Positions 41,777 to 49,612 of a DNA stretch of 64,000 bases are shown piece by piece (position 1 is the first letter of the stretch; each line of letters starts with the position of its first letter). Source of the stretch: QWHO01 sp021404945 (GTDB lineage: Bacteria > Vulcanimicrobiota > Xenobia > Xenobiales > QWHO01); assembly GCA_963169765.1 (NCBI GenBank), contig CAUJEN010000027.1:67869-131868 (forward strand), in the 5' to 3' direction. Below the pieces are notes generated by a model. That model searched no databases. It was not told where the DNA came from and saw only the letters and a list, made by a program, of their open reading frames with translations. A program made the position numbers and the translations under genes.

Positions 41777-42651
41777 AGCTGGCCGTTGTGCAGATGAGCA
41801 TGAGCTCCGAGCTGCAAGACAACCTCGAGAAGGCCGTGGACCGGGTCCGAACGGCTGCCGACCAGGGAGCCAACCTGATCTTGTTGCCCGAGCTCTTCGA
41901 AGGTCTTTATTTTCCCCAGCAGCAGCGAGAAGAGCGCTTTCAGCTCTCCCACCCGGTGTCGGGCCACCCTTTCCTGGGCCGCTTCGCCGAGATGGCCCGC
42001 GAGCTGAAAGTGGTGCTGCCGGTCAGCTTTTTCGAGCGGGCCGGCCAGGCCCACTACAACAGCCTGCAGATGATCGACGCCAGCGGCGAGGCGCTGGGCT
42101 GCTATCGCAAGACCCACATCCCCGATGGTCCGGGCTACCAGGAGAAGTACTACTTCAACCCGGGCGACACCGGCTTTCGCACCTGGTCGACGGCGGTGGG
42201 GGCGGTGGGCGTGGGAATCTGCTGGGATCAGTGGTTCCCCGAGTGCGCCCGGGCCCTGGCCCTGCTGGGCGCCGACCTCCTGCTCTACCCCACGGCCATC
42301 GGCTCGGAGCCTCCCGAGGCGGACAGCCTGGACACCCGGGCCATGTGGCAGCGGGCCATGCTCGGGCATGCCGTGTGCAACAGCTGCTACCTGGCTGCGG
42401 CCAACCGGGTGGGACAGGAAGGCGAGGCCCGCTTTTACGGGCATTCCTTCATCGCCGACTTCCGGGGGGAGATCCTGGCCGAGGCCGATGACCACAGTGA
42501 AACCATCCTGCAGGCCGAGGTCGACCTTGAGCTGGCCCGCTCGTTTCGTGCCGGGATGGGCTTTTTTCGGGATCGCCGCCCGGAGCACTATCGGACCCTT
42601 CTGACCCTGGACGGAACAACCCGACCCTGGAAAGCGACGGAGCTCCTGTGA
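41773..42651 (+). CDS. aguB: N-carbamoylputrescine amidase (nitrilase superfamily)
   Basis: 292 residues, the usual length. It hydrolyses N-carbamoylputrescine to putrescine, carbon dioxide and ammonia. The nitrilase Glu-Lys-Cys triad is present: PELFE, YRKTHIPDGPGYQEKYYF and Cys150 in GICWDQWFPE. The family-specific C-terminal FFRDRRPEHY is also kept. A 4-base overlap with aguA (ATGA) gives a coupled agmatine-to-putrescine pair. A secreted-protein gene overlaps its stop by 4 bases (GTGA). Confidence 0.95.
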   Translation: MKLAVVQMSMSSELQDNLEKAVDRVRTAADQGANLILLPELFEGLYFPQQQREERFQLSHPVSGHPFLGRFAEMARELKVVLPVSFFERAGQAHYNSLQMIDASGEALGCYRKTHIPDGPGYQEKYYFNPGDTGFRTWSTAVGAVGVGICWDQWFPECARALALLGADLLLYPTAIGSEPPEADSLDTRAMWQRAMLGHAVCNSCYLAAANRVGQEGEARFYGHSFIADFRGEILAEADDHSETILQAEVDLELARSFRAGMGFFRDRRPEHYRTLLTLDGTTRPWKATELL

Positions 42652-43220
42652 AAAGCATCCTCCTGGCTCTTATTTTGCTGCTGGCCCCGGCCGGGGCCTG
42701 CGGGCTGGATATCCGGGCCGAGTTCATCGAGGTGGGCGAAGACATGGAAGGCGGAGTGGTCCCCAGCGATCCCAGCCTGATGGTCTTGATCCTCAAGAAA
42801 CCCGATGGCAGCGCGGTCATTCTGACCCGCCGCCGCGGACAGGTCTACTCCCGCGGCACGCTCGAGAGCTTCCAGCGGGCGGTGGCCGACCCGATGAGCA
42901 AACTGGGCCTGCTGTTGCTGCCTTCCGAGCCCGAGTCTCGCTCCGGGTTGTCCGACGCCTACGGCTTGAAGCGCTCCCTGCACGTTCACCTGGGGGGGAA
43001 GTGCTGGAGGCACGCGCCGCCGGCCGGGTGCGTGCACGACGCTCCCACCATCAAGCCCAACGCCGAGCAGAAGAAGGTCTTTGCCAGAGCCACCAGCGAG
43101 ATCGCCGCCCTGGCAAGCCGGGCTCGCGAGAAGGCCACCGAAAGAGACTGGGATCTGGCCTGGAAGCAGCTTGAGAAAAAAAAGCCCGCATCCGGGGGCC
43201 CCGTGCCGGGATCACCCTGA
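42648..43220 (+). CDS. Small secreted hypothetical protein
   Basis: 190 residues from a GTG overlapping the aguB stop. The N-terminus (KSILLALILLLAPAGACG) is a signal peptide; the C at the cleavage region (PAGAC) is close to a lipobox, so a lipoprotein is possible. The mature part has two further Cys (GKCWRHAPPAGCVHD) and a Lys/Glu-rich C-terminal helix. No family was recognised. Overlap suggests it belongs to the agu transcript. Confidence 0.6.
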   Translation: MKSILLALILLLAPAGACGLDIRAEFIEVGEDMEGGVVPSDPSLMVLILKKPDGSAVILTRRRGQVYSRGTLESFQRAVADPMSKLGLLLLPSEPESRSGLSDAYGLKRSLHVHLGGKCWRHAPPAGCVHDAPTIKPNAEQKKVFARATSEIAALASRAREKATERDWDLAWKQLEKKKPASGGPVPGSP

Positions 43221-43330
43221 CGCGGCCCTCAGGGGATCCCCCTGCGTGTCCGGACGGCAACAGCGCGTTAACAACCGGTTCATCCCCGCTCTGGCTTTGT
43301 TCGATGTTCGCTCGTTACCCTGAGGCCATT

Positions 43331-43435
43331 ATGAAGATCGAATTCATATCAAGCGACCCGACGCTGGGCTGGGAAGTCTCGCCCGCCCGACGCCTGACCA
43401 TCTTCCTTCTCTGGTGGCGTTTCCACCTGAGCTGA
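43331..43435 (+). CDS. Possible 34-residue leader peptide or small protein upstream of purL
   Basis: An ATG with GAGG 5 bases upstream opens 34 codons ending in TGA 38 bases before purL. The peptide begins MKIEFISSDPTLGWEVS and ends with a hydrophobic, Trp-containing LTIFLLWWRFHLS. The 253-bp region before purL has no other content. It could be a small membrane peptide or a regulatory leader. Only the ribosome site and placement support it. Confidence 0.35.
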   Translation: MKIEFISSDPTLGWEVSPARRLTIFLLWWRFHLS

Positions 43436-43473
43436 CCAGGAACCGGAGAGGCGCCGTCTAATCTGCCCTCGCC

Positions 43474-46152
43474 GTGACGACCCGAACCCGACACTGCTGT
43501 CTTTCTCTGAAGACCGACGACGACCCGCGCCAGCGAGCCCTGCTCGAAGGCGCCCGCATCCTTGGTTTTCCCCTTGAGCGCCTGGAGGTCGAGGACCTCT
43601 ACTTCTTTCCTGGCGATCTCTCCGACGCCACTTCCACTCAGCTCGAAGCGATGCTGTGCGACCCGGTGGTGCAGAAAGCGCGCTGGGATTCCCCGACCGA
43701 GGGCCAGATCGTGGAAGTGGTCCTCCGCCCCGGGGTGACCGACCCGGTCGCCGAAGAGCTGGTGGAGATGGCCCGCCACGCTGGCCTGGACGAGGTCACC
43801 AGCGCCGCCAGTGGCACCCGCTATCTGCTTTTTCCCGCCCAGGGCGAGTCCGAGCGCCTGGCCCGGCAACTCCTGGCCAACCCGGTGGTGCACCAGATCT
43901 CCTTTGGGGCCGTGCAGCCTGCCTGGCTGGGCAAAGCCAGCCCTTCCGACCGGGTGGACGAGGTCGCCCTGCTCGGCCTCTCCCCCCACGAGCTCGAGCA
44001 GCTCTCGCAGGAGCGCCGCTCGGCCCTGGATCAGGCCGAGATGCTGGCCATCCAGAGCTATTTTCAGGGTGTGGGACGCAACCCGACCGACGTCGAGCTC
44101 GAGACCCTGGCCCAGACCTGGAGCGAGCACTGCCTGCACAAGACCTTCCGGGCCCGCATCCAGCTCGAGGACGGCCGGGTCGTGGACGGATTGCTCGATC
44201 ACTACATCCGCCGCGCCACCGAAGAGCTGGACCGCCCCTGGGTGCTCTCGGCCTTCGTGGACAACGCCGGAGTGATTGCCTTCGGGGAGGGACACGAGCT
44301 GAGCTTCAAGGTGGAAACCCACAACCACCCCTCGGCCCTGGAGCCCTTCGGAGGAGCCAATACCGGGGTGGGTGGAGTCATCCGCGACGTGCTGGGGGTC
44401 TCGGCCCGCCCCATCGCGGTCACCGACGTGCTCTGCTTTGCCCCCCCCGACCACCACCAACCCGAGGGCGTGCTGCCCCCGCGCCGCATCCGCGACGGCG
44501 TGATCGCGGGGGTGGAGGATTACGGCAACAAGATGGGCCTGCCCACCGTGAACGGGGCCGTGCTCTACCACCCCGGCTACGCCGCCAATCCCCTGGTGTA
44601 CTGCGGTTGCCTGGGCATCGCCCCGCGCGGCAGCCATCCGCGCGAGCCCCGAACGGGAGACCGGGTGGTTCTGCTTGGCGGGCACACCGGCCGCGATGGT
44701 CTGCGGGGAGCCACCTTCAGCTCCATGACGCTGGAGCAAGATAGCGCCCAGGTGGCAGGAGCCTCGGTGCAGATCGGCCACCCCATCATGGAGAAGGGGC
44801 TGCTCGACGTTCTCTGGCGCGCCCGCGACCGGCGCCTTTACACGGCTATCACCGATTGCGGTGCGGGCGGCCTCTCCTCGGCCGTGGGCGAGATGGCCAG
44901 CGGCGTGGGGGCCGACGTCGAGCTCGAGCACGTCCCGCTCAAGTATCCCGGTCTTTCTCCCTGGGAGATCTGGCTCTCGGAAGCCCAGGAGCGCATGGTG
45001 CTGGCCGTTCCCCCCGAGAATCTGGCTCGGCTGCGAGAGCTGTGCCAGGTCTACGGGGTCGAGTCCACTGACCTGGGCCACTTCACCGGTCAGGGCCAGC
45101 TGGTGGTGCGCTACGCCGGCAAGCCCGTGCTCGAGCTCGACAACCACTTCTTGCACAGGGGTTGCCCCCGGCGCACCATGCCGGCCGTGGTGCGGCCTCC
45201 CCGGCCCTATCAGCCACCCGAGCGCGGCCTGCTGGATTGGCTCAGCGACCCCAATGTGGCCTCCAAGGAGGAGGTGGTGCGCCGCTACGACCACGAGGTG
45301 CTCGGCCAGACCGCCCTCAAGCCCTTTGCGGGCGCCGCCCTGGACGCCCCCATGGACGCGGCCGTGCTGCTTCCCCTGGGCACCCCGGGCCCGCTGGGGG
45401 CGGTGCTCAGCTGCGGCATCAACCCCTGGCTGGGCGAGTTCGACCCCTACCTGATGGCCCTCTGGGCCGTGGACGAGGCAGTGCGCAATGCCGTGGCCAC
45501 CGGGGCCGATCCGGAGCGGATAGCCATCCTGGACAACTTCTGCTGGGGCAACCCGCGTCGTCCGGAAACCCTGGGCGATCTGGTGGAGGCCTGCCGCGGC
45601 TGCTACGACGCCTCCAGGCTGTTCGGAACGCCTTTCATTTCGGGCAAGGACTCGCTCTACAACGAGTACGAGGGCCAGAGCATCCCGCCCACCCTGCTGA
45701 TCTCGGCCCTGAGTCTGCATCCCGACATCGAAAAAGTCATCTCCAGCGACCTCAAGCGTCCGGGCCAGGCTCTCTACCTGGTGGGCACTCCACCCGGCGC
45801 TCTCCTGGAGCGAAGCCTTCCCGAGTGGGCCCCGGGCCTCTACCGGGCCCTGCACCGGGCCATGGGCCAGGGTCTGGTGGCCGCCTGCCACGACGCCAGC
45901 GAGGGCGGCGTGGCCGTGGCCGCCGCCGAGATGGCCATGGGCGGTCGCCTGGGCCTGCAGATCGCTCTGGAGGAGCCTTACGCCGAGCGCCCCTGCCGCC
46001 TGCTGGTGGAGGTCACCCGGCCGGCCGCCTTCGAGGCCGCCCTGGAAGGCCATCCCTGCACCAGAATCGGTCAGGTCGTGGCCGAGCCCGTGCTACGCCT
46101 GGGCGAGCAGGAATGGCCCCTGGAACGGCTGCTGGAGGCCTGGAAGTCGTGA
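43474..46152 (+). CDS. purL: Phosphoribosylformylglycinamidine synthase, PurS-like region fused to PurL
   Basis: 892 residues, about 150 longer than stand-alone small PurL. It catalyses ATP-dependent amidation of FGAR to FGAM in purine synthesis. The N-terminal 150 residues form two ferredoxin-like halves (EVVLRPGVTDPVAEEL and later), the pattern of PurS, the bridging subunit. This explains why no separate purS is here. PurL motifs follow: QTWSEHC, VETHNHPSALEPFGGANTGVGG, CGAGGLSSAVGEMA, LSEAQERMVLAV, FISGKDSLYNEY and CHDASEGGVAVAAAEM. The start is a GTG. purQ begins within its stop (GTGA). Confidence 0.93.
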   Translation: MTTRTRHCCLSLKTDDDPRQRALLEGARILGFPLERLEVEDLYFFPGDLSDATSTQLEAMLCDPVVQKARWDSPTEGQIVEVVLRPGVTDPVAEELVEMARHAGLDEVTSAASGTRYLLFPAQGESERLARQLLANPVVHQISFGAVQPAWLGKASPSDRVDEVALLGLSPHELEQLSQERRSALDQAEMLAIQSYFQGVGRNPTDVELETLAQTWSEHCLHKTFRARIQLEDGRVVDGLLDHYIRRATEELDRPWVLSAFVDNAGVIAFGEGHELSFKVETHNHPSALEPFGGANTGVGGVIRDVLGVSARPIAVTDVLCFAPPDHHQPEGVLPPRRIRDGVIAGVEDYGNKMGLPTVNGAVLYHPGYAANPLVYCGCLGIAPRGSHPREPRTGDRVVLLGGHTGRDGLRGATFSSMTLEQDSAQVAGASVQIGHPIMEKGLLDVLWRARDRRLYTAITDCGAGGLSSAVGEMASGVGADVELEHVPLKYPGLSPWEIWLSEAQERMVLAVPPENLARLRELCQVYGVESTDLGHFTGQGQLVVRYAGKPVLELDNHFLHRGCPRRTMPAVVRPPRPYQPPERGLLDWLSDPNVASKEEVVRRYDHEVLGQTALKPFAGAALDAPMDAAVLLPLGTPGPLGAVLSCGINPWLGEFDPYLMALWAVDEAVRNAVATGADPERIAILDNFCWGNPRRPETLGDLVEACRGCYDASRLFGTPFISGKDSLYNEYEGQSIPPTLLISALSLHPDIEKVISSDLKRPGQALYLVGTPPGALLERSLPEWAPGLYRALHRAMGQGLVAACHDASEGGVAVAAAEMAMGGRLGLQIALEEPYAERPCRLLVEVTRPAAFEAALEGHPCTRIGQVVAEPVLRLGEQEWPLERLLEAWKS

Positions 46153-46853
46153 CCAAGCCGCGCGCACTCATCCTCTACGCTCCGGGCACCAACCGCGAGG
46201 GCGAGGCCGCCAGGGCCCTGGAGCTGGCCGGCGCCGAGCCGGTGGTGACCCCCTTGAGCGAGCTGCGCGGCCAGAGCTGGCTCGACAACCAGTTGCTGGT
46301 ACTGCCGGGCGGCTTCTCCTATGCCGACGCCCTGGGCGCCGGTCGGCTCTGGGCACTCGAGCTCAGGCAGCGTTTCTCCGATCAGATGCACGGCTTCATC
46401 GCCAGCGGACGGCCCGTGCTGGGCATCTGCAACGGCTTTCAGGCCCTGGTCAAGGGCGGCTTCCTGCCCCAGGGCCAGGCCACGTTGGCCCCCAACGCCG
46501 TGGGCCATTTCCAGTGTCGCTGGGTGCGCCTTGTGCCCGGCGGAGACCGATGTCTCTGGACCCGGGCCCTCAAAGGTCCCCTCGATTGCCCCGTGGCCCA
46601 CGGCGAAGGGCGCTTCCTCCCCTCCCCTCCGGGCGACCCCGCCTGCGTGGCTCTGACCTACGCTCCCGACCCGGGCAACCCCAACGGGTCCTGGCTGGAT
46701 GCGGCGGGCATCACCAACGAGCAGGGCAACGTGCTGGGCCTGATGCCCCACCCCGAGAACCACCTCTTCTCCTGGCAGCATCCGCGTCATTCCCGAGGAG
46801 AGGGAGGCGGGCTGGGGCTAGAGCTCTTTCGCTCGGGCGTGGCTCATGCATGA
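46149..46853 (+). CDS. purQ: Phosphoribosylformylglycinamidine synthase glutaminase subunit
   Basis: 234 residues. A class I glutamine amidotransferase that supplies ammonia to PurL. The nucleophile is Cys94 in GICNGFQALV; the oxyanion GGFSYADALGAG and the His/Glu pair in LMPHPENH are intact. It starts with GTG overlapping the purL stop by 4 bases, and its stop overlaps the next gene by 8 bases. Confidence 0.95.
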   Translation: MTKPRALILYAPGTNREGEAARALELAGAEPVVTPLSELRGQSWLDNQLLVLPGGFSYADALGAGRLWALELRQRFSDQMHGFIASGRPVLGICNGFQALVKGGFLPQGQATLAPNAVGHFQCRWVRLVPGGDRCLWTRALKGPLDCPVAHGEGRFLPSPPGDPACVALTYAPDPGNPNGSWLDAAGITNEQGNVLGLMPHPENHLFSWQHPRHSRGEGGGLGLELFRSGVAHA

Positions 46854-48801
46854 CCCGCTCCACCAGCTTTTTCCCCCCGAGCCTCCGCCCAACACGCCAC
46901 CCCAGCTCAAGCTGCTGCTCGACCGGCTGAACGATGCCATGGTGCGCGATCAGGTCGACCTGGCCCGGGCTTACCTGTGGGCCTCGCTCGAGCAACTGAT
47001 CCGGTTCTTCTCCGGGCTCACCCTCGAGGCCCTGGACTACGAGGGTCTGCGCACTCCCACCCAGCTCTCGCTCCTGACCAGGGGTGCCGGTTCGCTGGAG
47101 GGCTGCACCCGCGTGCTGCAGGCGGCTGTCGGAGGGCTGGTCGATCCACCCCGAACCAGACGAGGCGAGCAGGTGCTCAAAGTCTTCTACCCCTATCCCC
47201 CGCTCGACGCGTTGCACACGCGCTGGCTGGGCATCGCCGGCGCGCCCACCGAGCAGCCGCCCCTCTACCGGTGGACGCCCACCATCGACCACGTGGACAT
47301 CCAGGCTGAAGCCGTGCGCAACTACCTGCCCATCCTGCACTCCTGGTTGATCGGCGCCACCCCCCTGTTCGCCGAAGAGCTATTCTCGCTCGACCGCGAG
47401 CAGGCCGTGACCCTTGTGCATGAGTTCGAGCCCCCGCCGGTGCAGGCCGGCCCTCCCAATCCGGATGACGCGCTGGCCTACTGGTCGCAGATGGAGGCCT
47501 CGGCGGAAGACGCCAGGATGGCCGCCCAGCAGGTGCTGCTGGCCCTGTCCCAGCGAGCCGAGGGCGCCCTTTCTCGGAACCTGTTCGAGATCGCCGCCCA
47601 GGAGTTCGGTCGCATCCTCGAGCGCCAGGCTGACGCCGCCGCTCTGGCGGGCAAGGGACGAGCTTTGAGCTGTCTGGGGCGACTGGAGGAGGCCCAACAG
47701 TGCTTGACCGAAGCCGAGGAGCTCTCGCGCCAGTTCGGCGACCCGTCAAGCCGTTGCTCGAGCCTTTTCTACCGGGCCACCAACCTGCGCTATCTGGGCC
47801 GACTCCAGGAGGCCCTGGAGGATATCGAGCCAGCGCTCGTGCTGGCCCGCGAGCAGAAGGCCGAGCCAACCCGCCTGGCCGCTATGGAGATGGAGCGAGC
47901 TGCCATCCTGCACCATCTCGGACAGCGGGCCGCCTACCTGCAGGCCCTCAAACGAGCCTGCGAGGACTCCAAGCGGGCCGCCGACGTGGAGAAGTCGAGT
48001 CGGGTCGAGGTGGAGCTGGCCTGCAACCTGGTGGAGAGAGCTTACGCGACCGACCCCAGCTTCAAGGACCATCGGGCTCGCTCGGATCGTAACCAGGCCA
48101 TCGCCATCTTGAAAAAGCTCAAGAAGCGCGAGCCGCTCTTTGCCATGGACATCGAGCTGGTGCGCTTCGTCATGGAGCGCTTCGATCCGTGGGGGCGACC
48201 CGAGCAGGATCTGCTGTCAGCCGAACGAGACCTGCGGGTCATCCGCGTGCTGCTCGAGCTCTTGCCCCCATCGGATGAGCTGAAAGCTTTGCAGGTCCGG
48301 CTGATGGAGGAGGCCCGCCAGCGGCTCTCGCGAGGACCCCTCCCGGCCGGCTACGTGGCCCAGCTGTTCGGACTGTTCACCGATCTGGCGGCCCGGTCGG
48401 GCAAGGAGAGCCGGCGCTGGCAGACCGAGCACTGGCTGGAGCTGGCCGAGAGTTTTCCCGACCACGACAACCGCACCCGCTGCCTGGTGCTGGCCTGCTC
48501 GAGCCTGCACTCCAGCCCGGAGTCCAGGGATGTCAAGCTGCTGGTCTCCCTGCTCGACCGACTGGCGGACGAATTGCCCCAGGGCCTGCCCTCGGGGGGT
48601 CTGGACCTGCTTGGCCCGGCCTTCAGCGCCATCCAGCATCGCCTGCCCAAAATGGGCCGAGAGCCGGACTTCAAAGCATCGGTGCAAGCCATGGCCGAAC
48701 GCTGGCGGGCCCTTCCGCCCACCATGCCCAGCCGGGCCGGGGTGGGCCGCCAGGTTCTGAGCGAGCTGGCCGGCAAGAAGATCGACAATGTCACGCCTTA
48801 G
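46846..48801 (+). CDS. Large TPR-like helical protein of unknown function
   Basis: 651 residues. The N-terminal 200 residues contain a helical region (QLKLLLDRLNDAMVRDQVDLARAYLW) resembling proteins that carry TPR after an unknown N-terminal domain. The middle third has TPR units (ALAGKGRALSCLGRLEEAQQCLTEAEELS and FYRATNLRYLGRLQEALEDIEPAL). The last part is helical without clear repeats. No signal peptide is present. The ATG lies inside the purQ stop region (8-base overlap), and the next gene overlaps its end by 14 bases, so it belongs to the pur transcript. Confidence 0.7.
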   Translation: MHDPLHQLFPPEPPPNTPPQLKLLLDRLNDAMVRDQVDLARAYLWASLEQLIRFFSGLTLEALDYEGLRTPTQLSLLTRGAGSLEGCTRVLQAAVGGLVDPPRTRRGEQVLKVFYPYPPLDALHTRWLGIAGAPTEQPPLYRWTPTIDHVDIQAEAVRNYLPILHSWLIGATPLFAEELFSLDREQAVTLVHEFEPPPVQAGPPNPDDALAYWSQMEASAEDARMAAQQVLLALSQRAEGALSRNLFEIAAQEFGRILERQADAAALAGKGRALSCLGRLEEAQQCLTEAEELSRQFGDPSSRCSSLFYRATNLRYLGRLQEALEDIEPALVLAREQKAEPTRLAAMEMERAAILHHLGQRAAYLQALKRACEDSKRAADVEKSSRVEVELACNLVERAYATDPSFKDHRARSDRNQAIAILKKLKKREPLFAMDIELVRFVMERFDPWGRPEQDLLSAERDLRVIRVLLELLPPSDELKALQVRLMEEARQRLSRGPLPAGYVAQLFGLFTDLAARSGKESRRWQTEHWLELAESFPDHDNRTRCLVLACSSLHSSPESRDVKLLVSLLDRLADELPQGLPSGGLDLLGPAFSAIQHRLPKMGREPDFKASVQAMAERWRALPPTMPSRAGVGRQVLSELAGKKIDNVTP

Positions 48802-49612
48802 ACTGGCTCTGCTCTTGATGATCCTGGTGGCCCCCGCTCTGGCTCAGGCGGTTCTGTTCTCCAAACCCAGCCAGTTCGCGGGCAAGGTCCTGGTGGTGGA
48901 GGATGGCGGTTATCGCATACTTCGTTTCCACGACCAGGGCCACGACTCGGAGCAGTCGCGCTGCGAGGTCAAACGCCCCACCTACCTGGTCCACGAGTAC
49001 ACCCGCCTGCAACTGCTGGGCCTGACCTTCCTGGAGAAGCCCCCCGAGCGAATCCTGGTGATCGGGCTGGGGGGCGCCTCCCTCACCAAGGCCCTGCACG
49101 GGCTCTACCCAATGGCGCGGGTGGACTCGGTGGAGATCGACCCGGTGGTGGTGGAGGCCGCCCGCAAGTTCTTCTTTTACCGCGAGGGGCCGAGGGTGCG
49201 CACCTTCGTGCAGGATGCCCGCCAGTACGTGCGCCAGACCCGAGAGCGCTATGACATCGTGTTCCTGGACGCCTTCGACGGGTTGGATGTGCCCGAAGTG
49301 CTGCGCACCCAGCAGTTCTACCGCGACGTGGCCAGCTTGTTGTGCTCGGAAGGGTCGGTGGTGGTGGCCAACCTGCACCGCAACTCGGATACCTACGCCA
49401 GCGACCGCAACACGCTGGCTTCGGTGTTCGGACAGACCTGCGCCTTCGCCGGAGTAGGCAATGTCTTGCTGGTCAATCGCCTGCGGCCGGGGAGTTGCGA
49501 CATCCTGGAGGCGGCCGCCCGGCTGGCGCCCGAGTATGACCTGGTCCGCTACGCGCGCATGCGCGACGACTCGGATTGGGACCGCACCGCGCCGCTGGTT
49601 ACGGGGTCGTGA
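48788..49612 (+). CDS. Spermidine-synthase-like protein with a signal peptide
   Basis: 274 residues. Residues 1-20 (MSRLRLALLLMILVAPALAQ) are a clear signal peptide. The rest follows the SpeE Rossmann fold: ILVIGLGGASLTKALH, VDSVEIDPVVVEAA, FVQDARQYV and YDIVFLDAFDG. SpeE uses decarboxylated SAM to add aminopropyl groups to putrescine; the catalytic Asp of DAFD is kept. An exported SpeE-like enzyme is odd, because decarboxylated SAM is cytosolic, so a different methyl- or aminopropyl-transfer role is possible. The start overlaps the TPR gene by 14 bases, and the stop overlaps the convergent metallopeptidase gene by 14 bases. Confidence 0.8.
   Translation: MSRLRLALLLMILVAPALAQAVLFSKPSQFAGKVLVVEDGGYRILRFHDQGHDSEQSRCEVKRPTYLVHEYTRLQLLGLTFLEKPPERILVIGLGGASLTKALHGLYPMARVDSVEIDPVVVEAARKFFFYREGPRVRTFVQDARQYVRQTRERYDIVFLDAFDGLDVPEVLRTQQFYRDVASLLCSEGSVVVANLHRNSDTYASDRNTLASVFGQTCAFAGVGNVLLVNRLRPGSCDILEAAARLAPEYDLVRYARMRDDSDWDRTAPLVTGS

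Noticed and set aside
43315..46053. 912-residue open frame on the minus strand
   Set aside because: Antisense to purL, which has all family motifs. The minus-strand translation is His/Gly/Gln-rich and has no family features.
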